This document shows positions 56,505 to 64,000 of a stretch of 64,000 bases of DNA, piece by piece (the first letter of the stretch is position 1; every line of letters starts with the position of its first letter). This DNA comes from Chelativorans sp. Marseille-P2723 (GTDB taxonomy: Bacteria > Pseudomonadota > Alphaproteobacteria > Rhizobiales > Rhizobiaceae): assembly GCF_902809845.1 (NCBI RefSeq), contig NZ_CADDWI010000008.1:682001-746000 (forward strand). Direction: 5' to 3'. Below the pieces are notes generated by a model. It worked only from the letters and a program-made list of their open reading frames with translations. It did no database searches and had not been told where the DNA came from. The translations under genes and the position numbers were made by a program.

Positions 56505-57203
56505 ATGCGGCTTTTCTGGATCGTAATGGCTGTTCTTGCCGGCGGCCTTGGCTTGCTTGTGGCCACCCATGACCGCGGCTCCGTTTTCGGGCTCGAAAGC
56601 AGCGTTTTCGCCTCGGTCCTTTATCTCGGCCTATGGGCCGCCGTTCTCATCGTCGCCATCTTCGGCGCTCGCACCCGCTTCCGGGACATGGCCCGGGATC
56701 TGGCCTACTGGCTGCTCATCCTGCTCGTTCTGATGACCGGCTACCAGTACCGCTATGAATTGCAGGACGTGGCGAGCCGACTGACAGCAGGGCTCGTGCC
56801 CGGAAGCCCCATCACGATCTCCGGCTCCTCGCGCGCTGCAGTGATGCTGGAAAAATCCGCCAACGGTCATTTCGAGGTTTGGATGATGGTGAATGGCGCC
56901 AGGGTGCTGGCCTTGGTGGACACGGGCGCCTCCACGACGGTGCTGTCAGCGGCGGATGCTGCTCGCGCGGGCCTTGCGGTGGAAGACCTTGCGTTCGCCG
57001 TTCCGGTCATGACTGCCAATGGCCGGGCGCTCGCTGCACGGGCAAAGGTGGAGACTCTGAAAATCGGGCCAATCGAGCGGTCAGGCGTTCCGGTACTCGT
57101 CGCGCAGGAAGGACGGCTTGAACAAAGCCTGCTCGGCATGCAGTTCCTTGCAAGCCTTTCCGGGTTCGAGATACGCGGCGACCGCCTGTTTCTCACCGAC
57201 TGA
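56505..57203 (+). CDS. Membrane-bound retropepsin-like aspartic protease (TIGR02281 type)
   Basis: A 232-residue protein with three transmembrane helices in the first 80 residues and a C-terminal single-lobe aspartic protease domain with the active-site LALVDTGASTTVLS (Asp139). Only one lobe is encoded, so it must dimerise to be active. The domain would face the periplasm or cytoplasm depending on topology; three helices with a basic loop after helix 2 suggest periplasm. Clan AA, TIGR02281 family, no known substrate. Operon with DUF1289; converges on the TauE gene. Confidence 0.9.
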   Translation: MRLFWIVMAVLAGGLGLLVATHDRGSVFGLESSVFASVLYLGLWAAVLIVAIFGARTRFRDMARDLAYWLLILLVLMTGYQYRYELQDVASRLTAGLVPGSPITISGSSRAAVMLEKSANGHFEVWMMVNGARVLALVDTGASTTVLSAADAARAGLAVEDLAFAVPVMTANGRALAARAKVETLKIGPIERSGVPVLVAQEGRLEQSLLGMQFLASLSGFEIRGDRLFLTD

Positions 57204-57205
57204 GA

Positions 57206-58027
57206 TCACAAGAGGCTCCAGGCGAAACGCGCGGACACGAAAAGCGCAAAGGCGCCGAAGCCAATCTCCAGATGCCGCCGCTGAAGCGCATGCGCCATGC
57301 GCACGCCGAGCGGCGTCACGAGCAGCGTTATGGGAATGACCAGCGCGACCGCAATCCAGTTCACGAATCCGGTCGATCCGATGGGCAGGCCCGGTGCTCC
57401 CCAGCCGGCCCAGATGTAGCCCAGGAACCCCGGAATGGAGATCAGCACGCCAACCCCCGAGGAAGTCGCCACCGCCTGGTGAATGGGACGCCCGAAGAGC
57501 GTCATGAAGCTGTTGTTCAGAATACCACCCCCGATGCCGAGCAGGGTGGAAAGATAGCCGATAAGAAAGCCGACCATCCCTCGGATCGGATTTCCCGGGA
57601 TATCGCCTTTGATGTGCCATTGGCGATGATTGAACATCAGCTTGAGACCGAGAAGCCCAAGAACAGCGGCGAAGATCACTCTTAATCCAGCGCTGGATAG
57701 GTGCGCCGCCGTTATCGAGGCAATGACGACCCCGATGGGCACCGAGATGACAAAGCTGCGCAAGAGGCTCATGTCAACGGCCCCCCGCGTATAATGCGCC
57801 CGCCATGAACGCAGCGAGGTGGGCACGATGATGGCAAGCGACGTTCCAACGGAAAGATGCATCCGCACCGCTTCATCGACATCCAGAAGCCCGAAGATCT
57901 GATAGAAGACGGGCACCAGTACCGCGCCCCCACCAATACCGAAAAGCCCGGCAAGAATTCCTGCGACCACCGCCGCGCCGGAAATCGCCGCCACGAATGT
58001 CGCGATCTCGCTCAAAGGAATGTCCAT
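57206..58027 (-). CDS. TauE/SafE-family sulfite/organosulfonate exporter
   Basis: A 273-residue membrane protein with about eight helices in two repeats. The repeat signatures GILAGLFGIGGGAVLVPVFY and GYLSTLLGIGGGILNNSFM are diagnostic of TauE/SafE permeases, which move sulfite, sulfoacetate or other small anions. ATG 58027 (MDIPLSEIATFVAAISG) is chosen, following GGGGGCCCGATGG-type sequence with GGGGG as ribosome site; the frame extends 67 codons further but without homology. Nearest same-strand gene is dusA, 82 bp upstream. Confidence 0.92.
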   Translation of the reverse strand: MDIPLSEIATFVAAISGAAVVAGILAGLFGIGGGAVLVPVFYQIFGLLDVDEAVRMHLSVGTSLAIIVPTSLRSWRAHYTRGAVDMSLLRSFVISVPIGVVIASITAAHLSSAGLRVIFAAVLGLLGLKLMFNHRQWHIKGDIPGNPIRGMVGFLIGYLSTLLGIGGGILNNSFMTLFGRPIHQAVATSSGVGVLISIPGFLGYIWAGWGAPGLPIGSTGFVNWIAVALVIPITLLVTPLGVRMAHALQRRHLEIGFGAFALFVSARFAWSLL

Positions 58028-58109
58028 CGGGCCCCCTTTCCACTTGCTGTGCGGACCAGTGGCTATAGTGGGGCCGGGAGAAAGTAAATCGCTTGGCCGA
58101 CTGCGCAGC

Positions 58110-59117
58110 TCAGGCAGCCTTGTCGCGGGCGGAAAGGTCGATTGCGGAGATGGCCCGGAGCAGAACCTCAGGGCCCGCACCTGGGCGCGTTGCCTCAGTG
58201 GCAAGGATCTGGCGGTAGCGCCGGGCACCGGGCAATCCGTGGAAAAGTCCTGTCATGTGACGAGTGATTTGGGAAAGCCGCCCGCCGCTGGCAATATGCT
58301 GCGCCGCGTAATCCGCCATCGCATGCACAACCGATTCAAGGTCCGCCGGCTCATCCGCCTTGCCATATATGCGCGAATCCACTGCAGCCAGGATGACCGG
58401 CTCATGATAAGCCGCCCGCCCGATCATCACGCCGTCGACATTGGCAAGATGCGCCTCGACCTCCTCAACGCTGCGGATGCCGCCATTGATTCCCACGAAC
58501 CTTTCAGGATACGCCCTCTTCAGGCGATAGACCCGATCGTAGTCGAGCGGCGGAATATCCCGGTTTTCACGCGGGCTAAGACCCTGCAGCCAAGCCTTGC
58601 GCGCATGCACCCATAATGCGTCAGTTCCTGCAGCAAAGACCGCGTCTGCAATTACTGCGAGCGCCTCCTCCGGGTCTTGATCGTCAACGCCGATGCGGCA
58701 TTTCACTGTCACCGGAACCGCTACGGCCTGCTTCATTGCCGAAACGCAATCGGCCACAAGTTGCGGGGTCTTCATCAGGCAAGCACCGAAGGTGCCAGAT
58801 TGCACCCGGTCCGAGGGGCAACCGACATTCAGATTGATCTCGTCATACCCGAAATTTGCGCCAATGCGTGCCGCCTTCGCTAGTTTCTCCGGTTCGCTAC
58901 CGCCAAGCTGAAGCGCCACCGGATGCTCCACCGAGCCGAAGCCGAGGAGGCGCTCGCGGTCCCCATGGATCACGGCATCCGCCACCACCATTTCCGTATA
59001 AAGCAGCGTGCTTTGCGAAAATTGCCGGTGGAAGAAGCGGCAATGCCGGTCCGTCCAGTCCATCATCGGCGCGATGGCAAGCCTGTGCCCGTAAGAGCTA
59101 GAACCCATATCTGTCAC
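58110..59117 (-). CDS. dusA: tRNA-dihydrouridine(20/20a) synthase DusA
   Basis: The 335-residue flavoprotein reduces U20/U20a in the tRNA D-loop. Features: LAIAPMMDWTDRHCRFFHR at the FMN-binding start, LNVGCPSDRVQSGTFGACLM with the proton-donating Cys, VKCRIGVDDQDP and the GINGGIRSVEEVEAHL segment. DusA subtype fits because the 20/20a group carries DWTDRHCRYF. Located 82 bp upstream of the TauE gene and near tRNA-Ser, which it may modify. Confidence 0.95.
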   Translation of the reverse strand: MTDMGSSSYGHRLAIAPMMDWTDRHCRFFHRQFSQSTLLYTEMVVADAVIHGDRERLLGFGSVEHPVALQLGGSEPEKLAKAARIGANFGYDEINLNVGCPSDRVQSGTFGACLMKTPQLVADCVSAMKQAVAVPVTVKCRIGVDDQDPEEALAVIADAVFAAGTDALWVHARKAWLQGLSPRENRDIPPLDYDRVYRLKRAYPERFVGINGGIRSVEEVEAHLANVDGVMIGRAAYHEPVILAAVDSRIYGKADEPADLESVVHAMADYAAQHIASGGRLSQITRHMTGLFHGLPGARRYRQILATEATRPGAGPEVLLRAISAIDLSARDKAA

Positions 59118-59296
59118 CCGCGTATAATCGCAAGCTCCGCTATATCAAAACTTCCGGGGCTGTTCACAAGCGATGCTGGAATGATTCGGTAGATGTTGCG
59201 CGTTGCCGTTTAGGTCTCCATAGACAAGCCTTCACATGGCGCGCGTTGTCTGGAAGTGCAAGGCTGAACGCGAAACCGCGTTCTGTAGAGCGGAGG

Positions 59297-59386
59297 TGGC
59301 GGAAGCGGTGGGATTCGAACCCACGAACGAGTTGCCCCGTTGCTGGTTTTCAAGACCAGTGCCTTCAACCACTCGGCCACGCTTCC
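59297..59386 (-). tRNA. tRNA-Ser (anticodon TGA)
   Basis: A 90-nt class II cloverleaf on the minus strand: acceptor GGAAGCG, D-arm GGCCGAGTGGTTGAAGGC, anticodon loop CTTGAAA giving TGA (Ser), long variable arm, T-arm GGTTCGAATCC, encoded CCA. Confidence 0.97.
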
Positions 59387-59549
59387 ATAAAGCACATGAA
59401 TACCGTTTCTTGCGCAGGACAAGGTCAACGGTGCTCATCCTCGGCTTTACCGCGCCGCTATTAACGGCGTCAACCATTCTGCCACGTCAATGACGGTGAA
59501 TAGCCAACTGACGCCCTAAGGTGGTGCCCCGGCGTGGCCCTCTGGCGGG

Positions 59550-59608
59550 GTTTCCGTGGTGCATCTGCTCAGATAATGTTTCCGTGGTACCTTTACATCT
59601 GTTCAGAT
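59550..59608 (+). promoter_or_regulatory. Twin palindromes ATCTG-NT-CAGAT in direct repeats
   Basis: ATCTGCTCAGAT (59563-59574) and ATCTGTTCAGAT (59597-59608) are perfect 5-bp arm palindromes 34 bp apart, each preceded by the same GTTTCCGTGGT (59550-59560 and 59578-59588). The pair lies 47 bp upstream of a 37-codon ORF with a good ribosome binding site. Two spaced palindromes on the same face resemble an operator array; the cognate regulator is unknown. Confidence 0.55.
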
Positions 59609-59654
59609 AGTATTGCGCCGGCGGGAAAGGAACCATCCCCATCTGGAGGCTTGC

Positions 59655-59768
59655 ATGTCGTGGTTCTTTCTCGGTTTGGGATTGGGGGCATTGCTCGGCT
59701 GCCTAACCGGTGCCGCAGCTGTCTATTGGTATGTCGCTGCTCGTTGGTCGCATCTGGACAGGCAATAA
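59655..59768 (+). CDS. 37-residue membrane microprotein
   Basis: ATG 59655 is preceded by CTGGAGGCTTGC, a strong GGAGG at five-base spacing. The product is MSWFFLGLGLGALLGCLTGA followed by AAVYWYVAARWSHLDRQ: one transmembrane helix with GxxxG-type small-residue spacing and a short basic-polar tail. It is below the usual ORF length cut-off but its start signal and hydrophobic pattern are convincing. It is convergent with yihY. No homologue recognised. Confidence 0.65.
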   Translation: MSWFFLGLGLGALLGCLTGAAAVYWYVAARWSHLDRQ

Positions 59769-59884
59769 CGATTAACTAACCGAAAGCGCGCACGAACTTC
59801 CTGAAAGAAGCGGCAGGAGCGTAGCGCCTGGCATGGGTCATGACCCTCAGCATTCGAGGCTCGCAATGTCCCTGGCTCAGGAAA

Positions 59885-60949
59885 CTACCCCTCCTCCTCC
59901 TTGCTATCTGCCGCCAGATGATCGGCCATATACGCTCCGCGCTGCCCCATGGGCTTTCCCTCGCCGGTCGTTGTATCCTTCGCGGTCTGGTGCTCCATCT
60001 CCGCATTGAGTTCCGCCCCGACGAGGAGGATCATCACCGATATCCAGATCCACATCATGAAGCCGATCGCCGCCCCGAGCGTGCCATAGGTGGCGTTGTA
60101 ATCGGCAAAGTTCTGAAGATAGAAAGAAAAACCGACAGAAGCGGCGACCCAGACGATGACCGCGAGCAAGCTGCCCGCACTTACCCATTGCCAGCGTGCA
60201 TCCTCCCGGCTGGGGCCCACCCTGTAGAGGACGCTCACGGCAAAGAAGGCAAACGCAAGGAAAATCACCCAGCGCCCCGCCCGCACGAGAATGTCCCCCA
60301 CCGGTCCCAGTTCGGCAAAGGCAAGGACCACCGGTACGCCCCCGATCAGAATGGACAGCAACACCGCTGCGATCATGGCGCCAATGGTGCAGGCGAAGGA
60401 AATCGCGGTAAGCCTGATGAAGCCGCGCTTTTCACGTTCATTGTAAGCGATGTTCATGCCTTCGAAGAGGGCCTTGATCCCGTTATTGGCGCTCCAGAAG
60501 GAGAAAGCAAAGGAGATGAGGAAGCCTATGCCCAATGCCTGATTATTTTGGGAGGCAAGCTCCATGAGCTGGCCACCAATAAGATCGAGAGCGGCCTGCG
60601 GCAGCACGCCTTGCATCATGTTGAGATACTCGGCCACTTGTCCAGCGTCGGCAAATAGCCCGTAAAGGGAAACGAAGGCAGCCAGTGCAGGGAAGAGCGC
60701 AAGGACCAGGTAAAACGTGATGCCGCCTGCGACCAGCGTCAGGCGATCTTTCCCGAGCCGGGCGAAGACGCGGCGCAAAATATCCACCCAGCCGCGCCAG
60801 GGAATATCGCGAACTCTGCGCGCCTGCCTCCCCCTTCCATTCTCCTTTAACCGCTCACGCGCACCCATCTGCTCGTTCGCAGCGCGGGACTCTTGTCGCA
60901 GTGTGCTCTCCCATTGCTTCGACCCATGGCCCTTTCGCACAACCAACAA
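59885..60949 (-). CDS. YihY/BrkB-family inner-membrane protein
   Basis: A 354-residue protein with about six transmembrane helices; signatures LVAGGITFYLVLALFPALAAF and NYNATYGTLGAAIGFMMWIW-like repeats are typical of YihY/BrkB (formerly mis-annotated RNase BN). The role in the membrane is unclear. The start is uncertain: the frame opens at TTG 60949, while Met28 (60868) and nearby positions lack clear ribosome sites. The C-terminal tail is hydrophilic (EMEHQTAKDTTTGEGKPMGQ). Confidence 0.88.
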   Translation of the reverse strand: MLVVRKGHGSKQWESTLRQESRAANEQMGARERLKENGRGRQARRVRDIPWRGWVDILRRVFARLGKDRLTLVAGGITFYLVLALFPALAAFVSLYGLFADAGQVAEYLNMMQGVLPQAALDLIGGQLMELASQNNQALGIGFLISFAFSFWSANNGIKALFEGMNIAYNEREKRGFIRLTAISFACTIGAMIAAVLLSILIGGVPVVLAFAELGPVGDILVRAGRWVIFLAFAFFAVSVLYRVGPSREDARWQWVSAGSLLAVIVWVAASVGFSFYLQNFADYNATYGTLGAAIGFMMWIWISVMILLVGAELNAEMEHQTAKDTTTGEGKPMGQRGAYMADHLAADSKEEEG

Positions 60950-60993
60950 GGCTTCAATGCCGCTTGTTCCGAAGGGGCCGGATGTCGATGCTC

Positions 60994-61581
60994 TTAGAAC
61001 CGGTAACCGATGCGGATGCCCGTCGCCTCCGCCCCGTTATTCACGCTGCTGCAAAGGCCGCCATGGGAGAAGTGGTCGGTGTAAGCCTGAACGGTCCAGC
61101 GCTCGCTGAAATCATAGCCGACGGCCGCACCCAGGTGAAACAAGGCGCGGCAGCCGAGGGCCTTGTAATTGCTTGGGTTCTTCAGATCTTCGGCTGTTGT
61201 CACGGCGCCTCCCAAGCTGAGTCCGAGATAGATCCGGTCACTGATCCGGAAATCCCAGTTAAGGCCGCCGTATACGAAGTGAATGGGATCATCCGCTATA
61301 GCAACGTCAAACCCGATATAAGGCCTGGGCGAACCGACGGGGCGGAGAAATTCCGGCGAGCGGAAAACGTACTCACCGTTGATCACTACACCGCTGAAGT
61401 CGTCCGTAGAGAAAAAGCCTCTGTCGTAGGCGAGCACACCGAACCGCACCTCCTGCCAATGTGCATGGACACCCGGCTGCAAAAAGCGCCTTTCCCCCGC
61501 GCCGGTTTCCGTTTGCGCAAGAGCCGGCGCTCCTTGGTAGAGGGACAAAAGGAACGCAAGGAAAAGGACACGCCGCGACAT
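60994..61581 (-). CDS. Lipid A 3-O-deacylase PagL-like outer-membrane protein
   Basis: A 195-residue protein with signal peptide (VLFLAFLLSLYQGAPALA) and a beta-barrel of alternating aromatic/polar strands ending in GIRIGYRF, with the C-terminal aromatic typical of outer-membrane proteins. The candidate catalytic His/Ser are in TDHFSHGGL with a following acidic residue (EATGIRIG), as in PagL. Such enzymes trim the 3-acyl chain of lipid A, altering TLR4 recognition and permeability. Activity is inferred from family. It is divergent from the speD region with about 240 bp between starts. Confidence 0.82.
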   Translation of the reverse strand: MSRRVLFLAFLLSLYQGAPALAQTETGAGERRFLQPGVHAHWQEVRFGVLAYDRGFFSTDDFSGVVINGEYVFRSPEFLRPVGSPRPYIGFDVAIADDPIHFVYGGLNWDFRISDRIYLGLSLGGAVTTAEDLKNPSNYKALGCRALFHLGAAVGYDFSERWTVQAYTDHFSHGGLCSSVNNGAEATGIRIGYRF

Positions 61582-61745
61582 TCCCGCCCCGTCACAGATG
61601 GTGCTTAGCCTTGCCGTCAGGTACCCGGCGGTTCAGCGATTCGCCATAGTATATCAGATAAGTATTTCCGCCGCGCGCGTACTCTTCTGCAGATTTTCTC
61701 CTTTCCACCCATCTCTGAAACCCTGTGGCTGCTTGCCCTAACCGG

Positions 61746-61774
61746 TTGTACCCCCGCTTTCGTCCACCTATATA
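61746..61774 (+). promoter_or_regulatory. Promoter of speDE
   Basis: TTGTAC (61746-61751) and TATATA (61769-61774) are separated by 17 bp, the best vegetative-sigma promoter match in the window's spacer regions, giving a start about 42 bases before speD. Confidence 0.65.
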
Positions 61775-61822
61775 GACCCTGCTTTTAAAAGATTGCCACA
61801 TCTGCTGGTTGGAGAGGACGCC

Positions 61823-62296
61823 ATGCTGAAAGACGCCCTTTTCCAATTGGGGATGGATTCAGCGCGCCTGAACACCGCCCAAACGGAACAAGAGGATAAA
61901 ACGGTCCTACAGGAAAGGGACCGACCGGACCATTTCATCGAAAAGGATGGGGTGGTATGCGCGGGTGCGCATTTGATCGTAGATCTATACGAGGCAAAGC
62001 GCCTTGACGATTTGCCCTATATCCGTCGCACGCTCATCGATTGCGTGGAGGCGGCCGGCGCCACGCTGCTGCACATCCACCTTCATCCCTTCGAGCCTAA
62101 TGGCGGGGTGAGCGGTGTCGCCGTGCTGGCGGAAAGCCATATCTCAATTCATTCCTGGCCGGAGCGGGGCTACGCCGCGCTCGACATCTTCATGTGCGGG
62201 GATGCCGAGCCCGACCGCTGCATCGACGTTCTCAAGAACGCTTTCCATCCCGGCCGCATGGAGGTTAAGGAGCTGCTGCGGGGAGAAAGCGTATGA
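61823..62296 (+). CDS. speD: S-adenosylmethionine decarboxylase proenzyme
   Basis: SpeD makes decarboxylated SAM, the aminopropyl donor for spermidine. The 157-residue class-1B enzyme self-cleaves to form a pyruvoyl group: in VLAESHISIHSWPERGYAA the predicted new N-terminal Ser is S105, with processing/catalytic His110 and Cys125 (DIFMCGD) at the +5 and +20 positions seen in Thermotoga and Bacillus SpeD. An N-terminal extension of about 35 residues, absent from the short thermophile forms, is present. ATG 61823 is chosen because it lies 8 bp after GGAGAGG. It overlaps speE by four bases. Confidence 0.95.
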   Translation: MLKDALFQLGMDSARLNTAQTEQEDKTVLQERDRPDHFIEKDGVVCAGAHLIVDLYEAKRLDDLPYIRRTLIDCVEAAGATLLHIHLHPFEPNGGVSGVAVLAESHISIHSWPERGYAALDIFMCGDAEPDRCIDVLKNAFHPGRMEVKELLRGESV

Positions 62297-63156
62297 GCGG
62301 CCGGACGACCTTTTCCGAGACCCTTCATGGGGATGTGCTGCTCTCCTTTACCGCGGACGAGGTCCTGCATGAAGAGGCGACGGAGCATCACCGGCTTGAG
62401 CTGATCCGCAACGCGGTGTTCGGCAAGGTCCTCTTGCTCGACGGCGCGGTACAGGTCACCAGCGCCGACGAGTTCATGTATCACGAGATGATGGCGCATG
62501 TGCCTCTTGCGTCCCACCCCGACCCTGCAGATGTGCTTATCATCGGTGGCGGGGATTGCGGATTGGCGGAGGAGGTGCTGAAGCACAACCGGGTCAAGTC
62601 GCTGACACAGGTGGAAATCGATCAATCCGTGCTCGACTTTTCGCGCCGGCATTTCTCCGAGTTCAACGCGCCCGTCTTTGAAGATCCCCGCTTTGAAGTA
62701 CGGATCGCCGATGGTGCGGCATTTGCGGCGCAAACGGAGGATCGATTCGACGTGGCAATTGTGGACTCCACCGATCCCACCGGCCCCGGCGCAGCGCTTT
62801 TCGCTCCTTCTTTCTATGCTAATTTGAAGCGCATTCTCAAACCCGGCGGCATTGCGGTTACGCAGAACGGCGTTCCTTTTCTTCAGCGGGACGAATACTT
62901 GGCGGCATTTGGTGCATTGGCTACGGTGTTCCGGCACGTCCAAAGCTACCTGGTCACCGTGCCTACCTATTTCGGTGGGCACATGACGCTCGGATGGGCA
63001 AGTGAGGATGTCGATCCGGCCAATGTCGATGAGGCGGTGTTGGCCAAAAGAACGAAGGATATTTCCACGCACTATTATACGCCGGCCCATCATCGGGCAG
63101 CGTTCGTGCTGCCGCGCTACATCCAGGAGCTTCTGGATGAGGCAAAGGCTCGATGA
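62293..63156 (+). CDS. speE: Spermidine synthase (polyamine aminopropyltransferase)
   Basis: The 287-residue enzyme transfers the aminopropyl group from decarboxylated SAM to putrescine. The Rossmann motif reads IIGGGDCGLAEEVLKHN, followed by VEIDQSVLDFSRRHF, and DVAIVDSTDPTGPG forms the substrate-binding loop. In most bacterial SpeE the first loop is GGGDGG, so the Cys is a deviation, although the fold is otherwise complete and length normal. ATGA overlap with speD couples translation. Confidence 0.95.
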   Translation: MSGRTTFSETLHGDVLLSFTADEVLHEEATEHHRLELIRNAVFGKVLLLDGAVQVTSADEFMYHEMMAHVPLASHPDPADVLIIGGGDCGLAEEVLKHNRVKSLTQVEIDQSVLDFSRRHFSEFNAPVFEDPRFEVRIADGAAFAAQTEDRFDVAIVDSTDPTGPGAALFAPSFYANLKRILKPGGIAVTQNGVPFLQRDEYLAAFGALATVFRHVQSYLVTVPTYFGGHMTLGWASEDVDPANVDEAVLAKRTKDISTHYYTPAHHRAAFVLPRYIQELLDEAKAR

Positions 63157-63450
63157 AGCCTGACTATGCGCTTGCCTGGCTCTTTGCTAAGAAACTGCGG
63201 AGGGCGGGTATCTTGGCTGCAAGTTCCATATAGCGCCCGGCGCTGCGCCGGCAGGCGGAACCATCCGTCGTGGGGCGATATAGTCGTGAAGACTGCCACC
63301 GGCAGAAGCTTTGCCACATTCATCGTGAAATGGATGCCGCTCCCCAAGATCACATAGCCAGGGTAAAACGATCGCGGGCGCGGGCCTTCTGACAGCTTCC
63401 AGTCAGGAGGCAGTGACCCGGTCTAGCCGGATCCTCACCATCACATGGTG
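63157..63450. other. Intergenic stretch between speE and the quinone oxidoreductase gene
   Basis: About 290 bp without a convincing gene; minus-strand and plus-strand short frames match nothing recognised. It contains several GC-rich inverted sequences, for example GGCGCTGCGCC (63239-63249). Confidence 0.5.
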
Positions 63451-63508
63451 TTGGTAATCGCCCCCTCAGGGAATCAGATTGGTAATCGCCCCCCTTTAGG
63501 GAATCAGA
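63451..63508. repeat. Tandem duplication of the 3' end of the oxidoreductase gene
   Basis: TTGGTAATCGCCCCCTCAGG GAATCAGA (63451-63478) is followed directly by a near-copy (63479-63508) with two extra bases. The second copy includes the codons V-L-I-P and the TAA stop of the minus-strand gene; the first copy carries a second stop in the corresponding place. Confidence 0.9.
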
Positions 63509-63999
63509 ACGGTGGCTCCAGTCGTACGGCGCTCTTCAAGATCCTGATGTGCCCGCGCCGCTTCCGCAAGCCGGTAGCGTTGGTTGATCGTGCTCTTCAC
63601 CACCCCGGAACGGATTGCCGAGAACAGCGCCGCAGCCGCCGCCTCAAGGTCCTTTCTTTCCGCAATATAGGTGAAGAGCATCGGCCGTGTGGCAAAAAGC
63701 GAGCCTTTCTGGGCCAGTAGACCTAGATTGAACGTTGGTACGATACCGGATGACTGGCCGAAGCTTACGAACATGCCAAGCGCCCGCAGGCAGTCAAGCG
63801 ATCCCGGAAACGTGTCCTTGCCAACGGAATCATAGACAACGTCGCACATCCGCCCTTCGGTGATTTCCCGCACCGCGGTTACGAAATCGTCTTTCCTGTA
63901 GTCGATCACATGGTCAAAACCATGCGCGAGGGCGCGTTTCACTTTCTCCGGTCCCCCTGCCGTTCCGATCACAGTTGCGCCAAGATGCTTTGCCCATTG
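63496..63999 (-). CDS. Quinone oxidoreductase / zinc-independent alcohol dehydrogenase family (N terminus beyond window)
   Basis: The minus-strand frame is open from the window edge (QWAKHLGATVIGTAGGPEK) and gives the C-terminal 167 residues of a medium-chain dehydrogenase. The GATVIGTAGG segment is the NADP-binding end of the Rossmann fold, and the GRMCDVVYDSVGKDTF and LVSFGQSSG-type FVSFGQSSGIVPTFN segments match quinone oxidoreductases (Qor). No zinc-binding cysteines are in the visible part. Known members reduce quinones with NADPH in the cytoplasm. Its 3' end is tandemly duplicated beyond the stop. Confidence 0.88.
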   Translation of the reverse strand, partial: QWAKHLGATVIGTAGGPEKVKRALAHGFDHVIDYRKDDFVTAVREITEGRMCDVVYDSVGKDTFPGSLDCLRALGMFVSFGQSSGIVPTFNLGLLAQKGSLFATRPMLFTYIAERKDLEAAAAALFSAIRSGVVKSTINQRYRLAEAARAHQDLEERRTTGATVLIP

Positions 64000-64000
64000 C

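Noticed and set aside
61592-61801. 69-codon minus-strand frame between the PagL-like gene and speD
   Set aside because: No ribosome binding site, no recognised family; it would overlap the speD promoter.

Overview
The window reads as chromosomal core DNA of an alphaproteobacterium of the order Hyphomicrobiales (Rhizobiales), most likely a Phyllobacteriaceae-type organism (Mesorhizobium/Chelativorans/Nitratireductor-like). This rests on gene content: CckA, a PutA without its own DNA-binding domain facing an Lrp-type PutR, glnB-glnA, DUF3126 and BTLCP proteins, an MlaEFD-lipoprotein operon, and the tuf-trnW-secE-nusG-rplKA-rplJL-rpoBC block. Genus is inference; no rRNA gene is present. DNA is GC-rich with dense genes and short intergenic gaps.

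Layout. 1-5.4 kb: end of an Rrf2 regulator, putA/putR (proline to glutamate) and a secreted transglutaminase-like cysteine peptidase. 5.5-9.3 kb: a minus-strand run (two-CSD cold shock protein, DUF192, alpha/beta hydrolase, cysE, DUF3126, gamma carbonic anhydrase). 9.5-13.2 kb: glyoxalase I, a small secreted Cys-rich protein, pncB and a complete IS630-family element. 13.2-19.2 kb: cckA, a FliO-like gene, glmU, ccdA. 19.3-20.2 kb: tRNA-Lys followed by an IS481-type remnant and a small membrane protein. 20.2-23.9 kb: a frameshifted NAD(P)HX repair gene, then glnB-glnA behind a sigma-54-type promoter. 23.9-28 kb: Mla-type lipid ABC operon. 28-37 kb: dipeptide epimerase, FAH-family hydrolase, malic enzyme-PTA fusion, gltX, MFS transporter, nadE. 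37.2-50.9 kb: RNA polymerase, ribosomal protein, NusG, SecE and EF-Tu cluster, all on the minus strand. 51-59.4 kb: Lrp regulator, a uracil-DNA glycosylase gene broken by a 16-bp tandem duplication, GST, nuclease, membrane histidine kinase, a CobT-like protein lacking the usual catalytic motifs, DUF1289, aspartic protease, TauE, dusA, tRNA-Ser. 59.4-64 kb: a 37-codon membrane microprotein behind paired palindromes, YihY, PagL-like deacylase, speD-speE, and the 3' part of a quinone oxidoreductase gene.

Most of the window is ordinary housekeeping and I found no defence island, CRISPR array or secretion cluster. The observations I think most worth follow-up are: an intact CobT homologue (55.2-56.2 kb) whose three active-site loops are rewritten; two damaged repair genes with readable lesions (16-bp tandem duplication in the uracil-DNA glycosylase gene; about 8 bp lost in the NAD(P)HX dehydratase/epimerase gene); an IS630 element that needs recoding at an A8 run; and twin ATCTG-NN-CAGAT palindromes ahead of a very small membrane ORF.
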